DNA of 64,000 nucleotides, from NCBI GenBank assembly GCA_947454235.1, contig CANGIY010000001.1, forward strand, positions 496,001 to 560,000, given 5' to 3'. This document shows positions 41,862-50,864 of this stretch, one piece after another (within the stretch, counting starts at the first letter, position 1; the number at the start of each line of letters is the position of its first letter). This DNA is from Chitinophagaceae bacterium. Its GTDB lineage: Bacteria; Bacteroidota; Bacteroidia; Chitinophagales; Chitinophagaceae. The notes beneath the pieces were generated by a model. It saw only the letters and a program-made list of their open reading frames with translations, had not been told where the DNA came from and did no database searches. A program made the translations under genes and the position numbers.

Positions 41862-42956
41862 ATGAAATACGTCAAGGGGTTTGACACTCTTCGTTCATTT
41901 GCTGTTTTTTTTGTTTTCGTCCAACATTTGGGTGTTTGGTACAAGTCAGAATCTTTTGGAGGGAATTTGGTGCATAATGTGCTTATTCCTGATGGGGGAT
42001 TTGGTGTACACTTGTTTTTCGTGTTAAGTGGCTTTTTAATTACGAAAATCCTTTTAAATGATATTCAGCAACAGCCGGAACGAAGACTTGCGATTGTCAA
42101 GAATTTTTTCATCAAAAGAACCCTCCGGATTTTCCCAGTTTACTTTGCGCTAATTTTCCTGCTTTACCTTCTCAATGTGGGTGGTGCCCGGCAAGACATT
42201 TGGTATTGCATTACCTATACTTATAATTTTAAGGTGTTCTTCGAACATAGTTGGCCCCCATTGGTGCATTTATGGTCGTTGGGAGTTGAAGAGCAGTTTT
42301 ACTTGCTGTGGCCCTGGGTAATAGTGTTCACGCCCAAGCGGTATTTGAAATACGCACTAGTGTCATTCATAGCCATAGGATGGGTGTCATTGGTGCAAAG
42401 CAGTTTGGCGGGCGATTTTGCTCCGGTTTTGGTGCACCAGAACATTGATTTGTTCGGTGTGGGTGCCATTTATGCGTATGTAACAAATCAAGGTGCACTT
42501 AAGCAGAAGTTTGATAAATACCTCAGGTACTTTGCTTTCGCCGGTGCTATTGCCTATTTTTATTTCAGGTATCAGTTAAACTTCAATAATATCAACACGT
42601 TTCCGTTGTTTCGCCGTTTAGCTGATGAGTTTGTTACTCTGGGTTTGATAGCCTACGTGTACAATGCAAATAGTAGTCTATTTACAAAGCATGTTATAGA
42701 GAATAAGTGGCTTATGCGTTTGGGGAGAGTGAGCTACGGATTTTATTTGTTCCACATGCCTTACGGGTTGATCTTCTACAAGCCCATCAACGACTTTATT
42801 TCTCAGATCACCGCCACAGCGCCTTCGGTTCAGGCTGTTCTTTTCTTGCCCTCCGTTAACTACTGGATTCATTTTTTCATGGTGGTAACATGGGCGTCTC
42901 TTTCATTCAATTATTTAGAACAACCAATACTTAGGTTGAAAGAGCGATGGGTATAA
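41862..42956 (+). CDS. Membrane acyltransferase (OafA/YrhL, acyltransferase 3 family)
   Basis: A 364-residue integral-membrane protein of about ten helices. It starts with FDTLRSFAVFFVFVQHLGVWY, in which the HxG-type histidine of helix 1 is part of the family signature. GGFGVHLFFVLSGFLITKILL is the second diagnostic block and HLWSLGVEEQFYLLWPW the third. It ends in LEQPILRLKERW. These enzymes transfer acetyl or similar groups to surface polysaccharide or O-antigen sugars. The substrate here is unknown. It is alone and a terminator follows. Confidence 0.93.
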   Translation: MKYVKGFDTLRSFAVFFVFVQHLGVWYKSESFGGNLVHNVLIPDGGFGVHLFFVLSGFLITKILLNDIQQQPERRLAIVKNFFIKRTLRIFPVYFALIFLLYLLNVGGARQDIWYCITYTYNFKVFFEHSWPPLVHLWSLGVEEQFYLLWPWVIVFTPKRYLKYALVSFIAIGWVSLVQSSLAGDFAPVLVHQNIDLFGVGAIYAYVTNQGALKQKFDKYLRYFAFAGAIAYFYFRYQLNFNNINTFPLFRRLADEFVTLGLIAYVYNANSSLFTKHVIENKWLMRLGRVSYGFYLFHMPYGLIFYKPINDFISQITATAPSVQAVLFLPSVNYWIHFFMVVTWASLSFNYLEQPILRLKERWV

Positions 42957-42959
42957 CAA

Positions 42960-42987
42960 AACAGGCTTGACATCCGCCAAGCCTGTT
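42960..42987. terminator. Terminator between acyltransferase and E1 genes
   Basis: Stem AACAGGCTTG / CAAGCCTGTT (42960-42969 and 42978-42987) between two convergent genes. It starts 4 bp after the acyltransferase stop and is close to the E1 stop at 43014. Confidence 0.7.
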
Positions 42988-43013
42988 ATAAACCTATATC
43001 GGTTCGTTAGTGA

Positions 43014-45410
43014 TTATTCATTCATCATTTGCTCAATTGCTTCTGCAATATCTTCTGCATTAGGTTTTGAGAAATAGTCGCCATCAGTTGCATAGGCTGG
43101 TCTGTGCGCCTGACCTGTTATTGTTCTTGGTGCAACATCAAGCCAACGGTAACCACCTTGTATTTCCATTACTTGCTGGAACATGTAAGCACTTGCACCA
43201 CCAGGTACGTCTTCGTCAATGAATACGATTCTGTTGGTTTTTTCAAGTGATTTTACAATCATATGGTTAATGTCGAATGGTAATAAAGTACGCACATCAA
43301 CCACCTCGCAACTGATACCTGATGGGTCAAGATAGTTTACAATTGCTTCTTCGATTACCCTGAGTGTAGAGCCATATGAAACGATGGTTACATCAGTTCC
43401 TTCTCTGATAATTTCAGGAACACCCAGTGGAATCGTAAATTCAGTGAGGTTGGTAGGTACTGATTCTTTCAATCGATAACCATTCAGGCACTCGATAACA
43501 ATGGCTGGTTCATCGCTTTTTAAAAGCGTATTGTACATACCGGCAGCTTGTGTCATACTTCTTGGTACGCACAAATACATACCTCTAATGGCATTTATAA
43601 TAACACCCATTGGCGAACCGCTGTGCCAAATGCCTTCTAGTCTGTGACCCCTAGTGCGAACAATAAGGGGGCATTTTTGACCGCCGCGAGTACGGTATTG
43701 CATGGTTGCAACATCGTCACTCAGTGGTTGCAGGCCATAAAGAAGGTAATCAAGATATTGTATTTCAGCTATTGGACGAAGACCCCTCATAGCCATTCCC
43801 AAGCCCTGACCAATGATAGTCGCTTCGCGGATACCGGTATCGAAAATTCTTTGAATGCCGTGTTTTTCCTGAAGCCCTGCAAAGCCTTGGTTTACGTCAC
43901 CAATTTTGCCTAGGTCTTCACCAAACGCAACAACCGCAGGGTTATTGGTAAATGTAAGGTCAAAGTACTTATTTAATATCTCATAGCCGTTAAGCTGTGC
44001 ATTTGCCTCATCAAATATTGCCGGAATCTCTTTCACTTTCATTGCACTGTATTCGCTTTGAGAATAGAGGTGTGAAGAGAATTTTTCCTTGTTGTCTTTT
44101 TTAATGTTTTCAAAGAAAACTACCAGTTCGTCGTAAGCGCCACCAGTTGCGTTGGCAAGGCTTATTACGCGCCTTACTGTCTGCATGATGTCTTTTCTGA
44201 TAGGTTCTTTAATAGCGTTTAGTTTTTGAACCAAAGTGGTTATTTCCTGCGCATTGGCTGATGTTTCGTATGTCAAACGAGTGCAGATTTCTGTAGCCTC
44301 AGCAATCTGAGCCCTGATAGGAGCAACGAAATTATCCCAAGCACGTTGCTTTGATTCACGAGCAATTGTTTTTGCATTTTCCTCTATTTCATTCAGTTCA
44401 GCGTCGGTAGCAATTTCATTAGAAATAAGGAATTCGCGCATTTTTACAATGCAGTCCATTTCCTTTTCCCACTCCAGGCGCTCCTTACTTTTATAACGCT
44501 CGTGAGAGCCTGAAGTTGAGTGCCCCTGTGGTTGGGTTACTTCCTGTACATGGAAGATTGCCGGAATATGAGTTTCTCTGATTCTGTCTATCCCTTTTTG
44601 GAATGTATCGACGAGTGCAGCATAATCCCAACCTTTTACTGTATAGATATTTACACCGCCGTCAGCTTCGTTCCATTGCATTCCGGCAAGTGCTTTCGAA
44701 ATTGAATTTTTAGTTGTCTGAAATTCACGAGGAACAGAAATGCCGTAGCCGTCATCCCAAACAAAAACAGCCAAAGGTACTTTTAGAACACCCGCAGCAT
44801 TCACAGTTTCCCAGAAATGCCCTTCAGAAGTTGAAGCATCGCCAATGGTACAGAAAACAACTTCATTGCCTTTATTGGTGAATTTTTCAAATCCTTTATG
44901 TGTTTCGGTGACATTACGGTACACTTTTGAAGCATTCGCCAAACCAAGTGCGCGCACCATTTGTCCGGCAGTAGGTGAAATGTCAGAGCTGCTTTGTGGT
45001 CCTTCCATCAGGTTTTTCCAGTTGCCGTTCTCGTCAAGCCAACGGGTGCCGTAGTGCCCGTTCATCATACGACCTCCGGTTGCAGGTTCATTGTCTAGAT
45101 TAGGGTCAGCATAAAGCTGCGAAAAGAATTTTTGTATGTCGCTCATACCTGTTGCGAACATCAAAGTCTGGTCGCGATAATAGCCTGAACGAACGTCGCC
45201 CGGTTTAAAGCACTTCGCAGCTGCAATTTGTGCCAGTTCCTTACCATCACCAAATATCCCAAACTTAGCTTTTCCGGTGAGTACCTCACGGCGACCTATC
45301 AGGCTAGCCTCGCGGCTGGCAACTGCCATGTGGAAATCATCGAGCGCTATTTGTTTGAATTCTTCAAATGAAATTCTGGAAGTATTTAACTCGGAAGCGG
45401 ATAATGTCAT
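43014..45410 (-). CDS. 2-oxoacid dehydrogenase E1, fused alpha and beta subunits
   Basis: A 798-residue fusion from the ATG at 45410; a GTG three codons earlier is also in frame. The N-terminal half is an E1 alpha subunit that binds thiamine diphosphate, with GDASTSEGHFWETVNAAG and then WDDGYGIS. The C-terminal half is E1 beta (FTNNPAVVAFGEDLGKIGDVNQGFAG, TGIREATIIGQGLGMAMRGLRPIAEIQYLDY). It forms the decarboxylating step of a branched-chain 2-oxoacid or pyruvate-type complex. The E2 and E3 genes are not in the window. Fused E1 genes of this kind are common in Bacteroidota. The specific substrate cannot be told from sequence. Confidence 0.92.
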   Translation of the reverse strand: MTLSASELNTSRISFEEFKQIALDDFHMAVASREASLIGRREVLTGKAKFGIFGDGKELAQIAAAKCFKPGDVRSGYYRDQTLMFATGMSDIQKFFSQLYADPNLDNEPATGGRMMNGHYGTRWLDENGNWKNLMEGPQSSSDISPTAGQMVRALGLANASKVYRNVTETHKGFEKFTNKGNEVVFCTIGDASTSEGHFWETVNAAGVLKVPLAVFVWDDGYGISVPREFQTTKNSISKALAGMQWNEADGGVNIYTVKGWDYAALVDTFQKGIDRIRETHIPAIFHVQEVTQPQGHSTSGSHERYKSKERLEWEKEMDCIVKMREFLISNEIATDAELNEIEENAKTIARESKQRAWDNFVAPIRAQIAEATEICTRLTYETSANAQEITTLVQKLNAIKEPIRKDIMQTVRRVISLANATGGAYDELVVFFENIKKDNKEKFSSHLYSQSEYSAMKVKEIPAIFDEANAQLNGYEILNKYFDLTFTNNPAVVAFGEDLGKIGDVNQGFAGLQEKHGIQRIFDTGIREATIIGQGLGMAMRGLRPIAEIQYLDYLLYGLQPLSDDVATMQYRTRGGQKCPLIVRTRGHRLEGIWHSGSPMGVIINAIRGMYLCVPRSMTQAAGMYNTLLKSDEPAIVIECLNGYRLKESVPTNLTEFTIPLGVPEIIREGTDVTIVSYGSTLRVIEEAIVNYLDPSGISCEVVDVRTLLPFDINHMIVKSLEKTNRIVFIDEDVPGGASAYMFQQVMEIQGGYRWLDVAPRTITGQAHRPAYATDGDYFSKPNAEDIAEAIEQMMNE

Positions 45411-45435
45411 TTTAATCACAATTTCTGGTACTTAG

Positions 45436-45443
45436 CAAAGATA
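45436..45443 (-). promoter_or_regulatory. -7 promoter element of the E1 gene
   Basis: Exact TATCTTTG on the minus strand, 25 bp upstream of the ATG at 45410. Confidence 0.5.
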
Positions 45444-45558
45444 GTAGTAAAACATCCAATTCTGAAAAGTTGAATCAGTCAGATTTGTGCAAATATTTGA
45501 ACACCAAGTGTTGTTTTAAAATCTAAAAGTGATTAGGGACAGTGTCAATTAAAATTTT

Positions 45559-45566
45559 TAGATTTG
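45559..45566 (+). promoter_or_regulatory. -7 promoter element of the CHASE3 kinase gene
   Basis: Exact TAGATTTG, 16 bp before the ATG at 45583. Confidence 0.45.
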
Positions 45567-45582
45567 ATGCAGTATATCGCCC

Positions 45583-46971
45583 ATGAAAAGAAGGCTCCTT
45601 TATATAAGCATTGCGTTTAGTTTCTCGTTTTTAGTAATGGGTGGGCTTTCTATTTTTTCTATGAAACGGATGCAGAAGTACATTACCTATTCAAATATGA
45701 TGGATCACTCCAATTTCGTTTTGGAAGACATCTATTTGGTGGAGAAAAATTTACTTGACATCGATAGAAAGGAAAGAGGCTACATGTTGACCGAAGACTC
45801 AATTTATTTAGCTCCAATGCGTCGCGCGATTGATACTATCCCATTAGTATTGCATCACCTGAAGGGGCTTACTTCTGATAATCCGTCTATGGCATCTCAA
45901 ATTGATTCTTTTGAGCGATCTTTTGTGCATAGACTTGATTTATTGCGCACTAATATTGAATATGTTGATACTAGTAAGGGAACCAATCTTTCGAATTTTT
46001 ATTTTGATAGCCGACAAATGATGGCTGTTTCCCATAAGTTTTTGAAAAACATGCTGAATTCTGAATCTGTGCTCAGGAAGGAGCGGCTAGTGGAAGAAAA
46101 AAGCTATGAAGATTTGACGCGTAAGTCGGTAATGTGGCTGCTTGTACTTTTTTGTGTGATGACCTTTATGTTGTTGATAATCCTTATTAAAGAAATTCTA
46201 AAAAGGGTTCAATATCAGGAGGAACTTCATTCTAAAGTCATAGACCTGGAACGTTCGCATGAAGAGCTGCAGGAAATAGCGCTTGTGGCATCGCACGATC
46301 TTGCAGAGCCATTGCGGAAAATTCAAATGTTCGGTGACTTTTTGTTACATCGGTCTGACAAAAACTCAGAAGAGGCTGCCCATCTCACCCGCATAGTTAA
46401 CTCAGCCGGGCAAATGCAAGAACTTGTGCAAGATATTAATAGTCTCACCAGTCTTTCGGATATCAACGAGCCGAAAAAGAAATTCAATGCCAATAAATTG
46501 TGGCAATACATATTATTTAATAGTGAAAAAGAAATCACCGAAAAAGGCGGTGATGTAAAGTCTGATGCTTTGCCGGTATTGTTTGGGTATGAGAATCAGG
46601 TAGAGATTCTATTCAAAGAAATCCTAAATAATGCTGTTAAATTCTCGAAAGGAAACAAGTCGTTGCTGCTACGTGTTGAAGTGTCAAAGATAAAGGGAAG
46701 TGAATTGAATGAAATTAATGAAAGGGTAGGTCTTAAGTCATTCTATAAAATAACGTTCTCGGACAATGGTGTTGGCTTTGATGCAAAGAATGGAGAGAAA
46801 TTGTTCAAAATTTTCAGGCAGTTTGATATTGAAGGCTCCCCGAATCCGGGTAAAGGAGTAGGGTTGGCAATTTGCAGAAGAATAATGGCAAACCACAATG
46901 GCTACATCACAGCAACAGGGAAAATAGATGAAGGGGCTGTATTTTCAGTTTATTTTCCGGTGGGTGAATAG
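45583..46971 (+). CDS. Membrane sensor histidine kinase with CHASE3-like sensor domain
   Basis: A 462-residue two-component kinase. A first membrane helix (LLYISIAFSFSFLVMGGLSIF) precedes an extracytoplasmic all-helical domain with LVEKNLLDIDRKERGYMLTED, a CHASE3-type pattern. The second helix is at about 184-204 (SVMWLLVLFCVMTFMLLIIL). A coiled coil leads to the HisKA domain with the phospho-accepting H238 in ASHDLAEPLRKI. HATPase boxes follow: N box ILNNAVKFSKG, G1 FSDNGVGFD and G2 GKGVGLAICRR. The stimulus is unknown. It lies 72 bp upstream of the LytTR regulator, a plausible signalling partner, although that regulator is also paired with the next kinase. Confidence 0.92.
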   Translation: MKRRLLYISIAFSFSFLVMGGLSIFSMKRMQKYITYSNMMDHSNFVLEDIYLVEKNLLDIDRKERGYMLTEDSIYLAPMRRAIDTIPLVLHHLKGLTSDNPSMASQIDSFERSFVHRLDLLRTNIEYVDTSKGTNLSNFYFDSRQMMAVSHKFLKNMLNSESVLRKERLVEEKSYEDLTRKSVMWLLVLFCVMTFMLLIILIKEILKRVQYQEELHSKVIDLERSHEELQEIALVASHDLAEPLRKIQMFGDFLLHRSDKNSEEAAHLTRIVNSAGQMQELVQDINSLTSLSDINEPKKKFNANKLWQYILFNSEKEITEKGGDVKSDALPVLFGYENQVEILFKEILNNAVKFSKGNKSLLLRVEVSKIKGSELNEINERVGLKSFYKITFSDNGVGFDAKNGEKLFKIFRQFDIEGSPNPGKGVGLAICRRIMANHNGYITATGKIDEGAVFSVYFPVGE

Positions 46972-47043
46972 TTGGGGCTAAAGGCTATTGTTTTCTTAAA
47001 AATTATTTCGTAAATTGACCTCAACAAAAAATTCAAACAGTTT

Positions 47044-47853
47044 ATGGCTTCACCCGATGCTCCGCTTAATGTATTGCTTGTTGACGATGAAATTGAAGCG
47101 TGCAGAAACCTAAAAACGATTTTACTTGAATATATTGATCCGGATATCAATATCGTTGGCATTGCCCATAACACAGCCGAAGCCGAACAGCAACTTGAAA
47201 AGCATAATCCCGACGCGGTTTTTTTAGACATTGAAATGCCTAATGAAAATGCATTTCAATTCCTTGAACGGGTATCTCCAATTCATTTTGAAGTGATATT
47301 TGTTACTGCGTACGATGAATATGCTATTAAAGCCTTTAAGCTTAATGCAGTTGACTACATTCTAAAGCCAATCAGTATCTCTGAGCTTTCAGGTGCTGTG
47401 GCAAAACTGAAAGACCGATTGAAGTTTAAAGCTTTGATGCACACACAAAACAGTGGCAATGACTTCTCTGAAATTTCAAAACAAATAAATTCCAAATCAA
47501 AACTCAACCGTATTACACTAAAAGGAAATAACACTTTTGACATAGTTGACTTCAAAGATGTAGTATATGTCGAGGCTTTAGGAAAATACTCAAAAGTGTT
47601 TTTTGTGAAGAATACAGGGCTTGCAGAAGTAGTGACCAGTTTCGCAATTTCAGATTACGAAGAAATGTTGCCTACTGATAGCTTTTACAGGATCCATAAA
47701 TCATATCTCATCAACTGCGATCATATTAAACAGATTCAAAAAGACGAAGCTTCTTCCATCAAGGTGTACGATAAAATTGTACTACCTATCAGTCGCCGAA
47801 GGTTTACGAGCTTAATGGAGTTTTTGCAGACCAAATCAGGCTCTTATGAGTAA
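47044..47853 (+). CDS. LytTR-family response regulator
   Basis: A 269-residue regulator. The receiver domain has the acidic pair LLVDDE near residue 13, the phosphorylated D62 in VFLDIEMPNENA, and the conserved lysine in YILKPISISE. From about 150 to 262 there is a LytTR DNA-binding domain (VVYVEALGKYSKVFFV ... FYRIHKSYLINCDHI). It overlaps the next gene by 8 bases, so the two are a translationally coupled pair. Target genes are unknown. Confidence 0.94.
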   Translation: MASPDAPLNVLLVDDEIEACRNLKTILLEYIDPDINIVGIAHNTAEAEQQLEKHNPDAVFLDIEMPNENAFQFLERVSPIHFEVIFVTAYDEYAIKAFKLNAVDYILKPISISELSGAVAKLKDRLKFKALMHTQNSGNDFSEISKQINSKSKLNRITLKGNNTFDIVDFKDVVYVEALGKYSKVFFVKNTGLAEVVTSFAISDYEEMLPTDSFYRIHKSYLINCDHIKQIQKDEASSIKVYDKIVLPISRRRFTSLMEFLQTKSGSYE

Positions 47854-50806
47854 AAAAGCACGTGCTTTATTTACAATTTTACTTACAATTTTCTGCCTTA
47901 CAGGTTGGGCGCAAGATTACCCGATGCTCCATTTCACTCAGGATGATGGACTGCCGGGAAATACAATATATAACGTTTACCGCGACTCCAAAGGCTTTAT
48001 CTGGATTTCATCTAATATCGGGATTTGCAGGTACAACGGTATTAAATTCCAAATTTTCACGACGGCGGAAGGAATACCGGATAATGAGATTTTCTTTTTC
48101 AGAGAAGATAATTTTGGACGCCTGTGGTTAGCCACCTTTAATGGTGAATTGTGTTTTTACAAGGATGGTCTTTTTCATAACGCAAAAAACACATCGTTTT
48201 TGAATCTGCCATTTAAAACAACCCAAATCAAAAACATCAATATCGAAAGTGACAGTAGTGTTACTTTGATTTTCGATAATCAGGAGCGGTTCGTAAATAT
48301 TTATAAAAATCAAACCAGTGTAGTTCAGTTTCCGAAGGATGGAGATATATCTCTTTTTACATTTTTAAAGAAAAACAGCAAGGGTAACTATGAGTTTTTG
48401 CATCGGGATAGTTTGTTTGAATACTCTGCCAATCAAAGACTTGAAAAAGCGACGAGGATAAATCCGCAGGACGGCTCAAGTGATACAATTGAGCACGTAT
48501 GGACTTTTATCATCGATCAAAATCAGAAGTTTGTTGTAAATGGCAGGCGGATTTTTGATTTGCAAATGAAACTAGTGGGTGCAGCTTCAGGGTCTCAATT
48601 TGCGAAATCAACCTCGGGGCTTTATTTTGATTTTGACGGCAGAATGATGCGTACCAGCGATTCTGGTTTATATATAGATGGTGGTGCTCGTATTTTGTTC
48701 AACCAAAAAACTACTTCAATCACTCAAGATTCTATCAGTAATTATTGGGTAGGTACGTACAAAGACGGTGTTTATGTGTTGAGCAATAAGTTTGCACACT
48801 CAGCGGTATTCCACAACTCATATAAGGGTGAAATTTGGTATTCCTATGCCGATGCAGGCAGGTTGTTTTTTACAAATTCCGACAATAATTTTTATGAGTT
48901 ATACAAGTCAAACCTGAATTTGATTTACGACTATAAAAAGTACGATAGAAAGGAGTTCAACAGCAGCCAGAGCCATGGGTTCCTGGTGATAAAAGATAAA
49001 AAAGCACCAACATATACCTACTTCAATTATTATCTCGGTAGTTTGTGTCGCATTGACAATTTGGGCGTTGACCCAGTTATTAATGTTTCAAAAGAGATAC
49101 TTTCAAAGAACGATGTTGTTAAGTCCATTATTGATTTGGATGATCAAATTTTTATTCGCACCATCAGAAGTATTTATGCGGTAAACATTCCATCATTTTT
49201 ACAAAGTGCCAACTTCACCGAAAAAGGTACGAAGGAGGCCACCAATTCCGACAGGATATTCGCGTTCGCCAAATCAGAAGATGGGCATATCTGGTTTTCG
49301 ATCAGGAATGGTGTTTATAAGTTGGAAAGTGATAAAGAGGTGTTGCAAAAGCAGTTTAAAGACATCACCTTTAAAAAGTTCGAGTTTTTTAATCATTTCC
49401 TAATTGGGCACACCGATGTGGGCAACCGACTTTTAGTATGCAGTGAAATTGAGGGTAAGATTAAAATTGATACTGTTCCTCAGCAAGACTGTATCTGGGA
49501 TAAGTTTTACGTGCTCGACTCTTCGCACCTTCTTATTACCACCAATAGTGAGCACCGGATTTTTTCCGTTCAAAATACTGGCGGTATGCGCACTTATGAA
49601 ATTTCTGCTGTAGAAAGTCCATTTGTGCCGCAAAGGGTAGAGTCAGTTTCAAGCGATGGAGATAACGTTTATTTCCTGGTGAATGGCAACGTTTCACAGT
49701 TCAGAATCTCAGACTTGCTGGAACGCCCGAAAGCACCGAAACTGTTTTTCAAAACGCTGGGTATCGGTAAAATGCTGTACCAGCTGAGCAATGGCGGCTA
49801 CCTCAAAATTCCATATCAGGGGTCAAAGAACATCGCTATTACTTTTTCTACTATTTCATTCACCGGTAAGAATGTGTTCTATGAATATTCGTTTTCAGGT
49901 GATGATAAAGAGGTGTGGCAAAAGATAACGGGAGAAGAAATTGACCTCGCTGACCAACACTACGGAAGCTTTAAAATCAAAGTAAGGGCTCGTAGTCTTT
50001 CAGGTAATTATTGTGATCCTATTGTATTTACATTAGAGATTGCCCGACCTTACTGGGCGCAATGGTGGTTTATTGCTTTGTATCTGGCGTTTATAGCTTC
50101 GGTTATTATTGTAGTTGTGCGTTACCGAATTCAATGGGTAGTACAGAAGAACAAAAAGGAGAACGATGACAAAATCAGGTTCCTGAAATCGGAGTATAAG
50201 GCTATGAATGCCCTTATGAATCCGCATTTTATTTTCAATACTTTGAACAATGTACAAGGCTTAGTGAACAGGAATGATAAGCTTGCCGCCAATGAGTATT
50301 TGCGCATTTTCGCAGATCTGGTTCGCCAGAATATGCACAACGTTTCTAAGGAAATGATTTCGTTGCAAAAGGAGATTGACCTTGTTGAAAACTACCTTGC
50401 CCTGGAAAAACTAAGATTTAAGGAATTCCTGAATTATGAAGTGAACGTAGAAGATGATGTAGACACTGCCATCATCATGGTGCCGCCGTTGTTGATTCAG
50501 CCATTGGTTGAAAATTCCATTAAGCACGGCATTATGCACAAGCAATCTACCGATAGTTGTATTCAGTTAAATGTATATGAAAAGGGTGAAGATTTATTCA
50601 TAGAAGTCAAGGACAATGGTGTGGGTTTGCAAGCAAGTAAGAAAAAAGCTAACCCGGGGCATGAATCGTTTGGGCTTCAGAATATCAAGAACAGAATTGA
50701 GCAACTGAGCATAATAATGGGTAAAAGAATTGATTTTACCATGGAAGAAGTGCAGGAAGAAGACGGTCAGTGGACAAAAGTGTCAATTATTATATACGCT
50801 TCGTAA
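47846..50806 (+). CDS. Beta-propeller sensor kinase of the LytS type (two-component propeller, Y_Y_Y, His_kinase)
   Basis: A 986-residue sensor. A Sec signal (ending TGWAQ) is followed by a long periplasmic part made of two-component-regulator propeller repeats (DGLPGNTIYNVYRDSKGFIWISSNIGICRYNG is the first). Then comes a Y_Y_Y immunoglobulin-like domain near 650-730 (YEYSFSGDDKEVWQKI). One membrane helix (WWFIALYLAFIASVIIVVV) leads to a cytoplasmic His_kinase domain with MNPHFIFNTLNN, H794 being the likely phosphorylation site. The HATPase at the end has the G1 motif VKDNGVG. The architecture matches polysaccharide-sensing kinases, but no susCD genes are nearby, so the signal is open. It pairs with the LytTR regulator. 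Confidence 0.92.
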   Translation: MSKKARALFTILLTIFCLTGWAQDYPMLHFTQDDGLPGNTIYNVYRDSKGFIWISSNIGICRYNGIKFQIFTTAEGIPDNEIFFFREDNFGRLWLATFNGELCFYKDGLFHNAKNTSFLNLPFKTTQIKNINIESDSSVTLIFDNQERFVNIYKNQTSVVQFPKDGDISLFTFLKKNSKGNYEFLHRDSLFEYSANQRLEKATRINPQDGSSDTIEHVWTFIIDQNQKFVVNGRRIFDLQMKLVGAASGSQFAKSTSGLYFDFDGRMMRTSDSGLYIDGGARILFNQKTTSITQDSISNYWVGTYKDGVYVLSNKFAHSAVFHNSYKGEIWYSYADAGRLFFTNSDNNFYELYKSNLNLIYDYKKYDRKEFNSSQSHGFLVIKDKKAPTYTYFNYYLGSLCRIDNLGVDPVINVSKEILSKNDVVKSIIDLDDQIFIRTIRSIYAVNIPSFLQSANFTEKGTKEATNSDRIFAFAKSEDGHIWFSIRNGVYKLESDKEVLQKQFKDITFKKFEFFNHFLIGHTDVGNRLLVCSEIEGKIKIDTVPQQDCIWDKFYVLDSSHLLITTNSEHRIFSVQNTGGMRTYEISAVESPFVPQRVESVSSDGDNVYFLVNGNVSQFRISDLLERPKAPKLFFKTLGIGKMLYQLSNGGYLKIPYQGSKNIAITFSTISFTGKNVFYEYSFSGDDKEVWQKITGEEIDLADQHYGSFKIKVRARSLSGNYCDPIVFTLEIARPYWAQWWFIALYLAFIASVIIVVVRYRIQWVVQKNKKENDDKIRFLKSEYKAMNALMNPHFIFNTLNNVQGLVNRNDKLAANEYLRIFADLVRQNMHNVSKEMISLQKEIDLVENYLALEKLRFKEFLNYEVNVEDDVDTAIIMVPPLLIQPLVENSIKHGIMHKQSTDSCIQLNVYEKGEDLFIEVKDNGVGLQASKKKANPGHESFGLQNIKNRIEQLSIIMGKRIDFTMEEVQEEDGQWTKVSIIIYAS

Positions 50807-50837
50807 TACACAATAGCGTTTATAGACCGATAACTAC

Positions 50838-50845
50838 TAATTTTG
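50838..50845 (+). promoter_or_regulatory. -7 promoter element of the ALDH7 gene
   Basis: Exact TAATTTTG, 19 bp before the ATG. Confidence 0.45.
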
Positions 50846-50864
50846 CCGCAGAAATTTTTTACGT

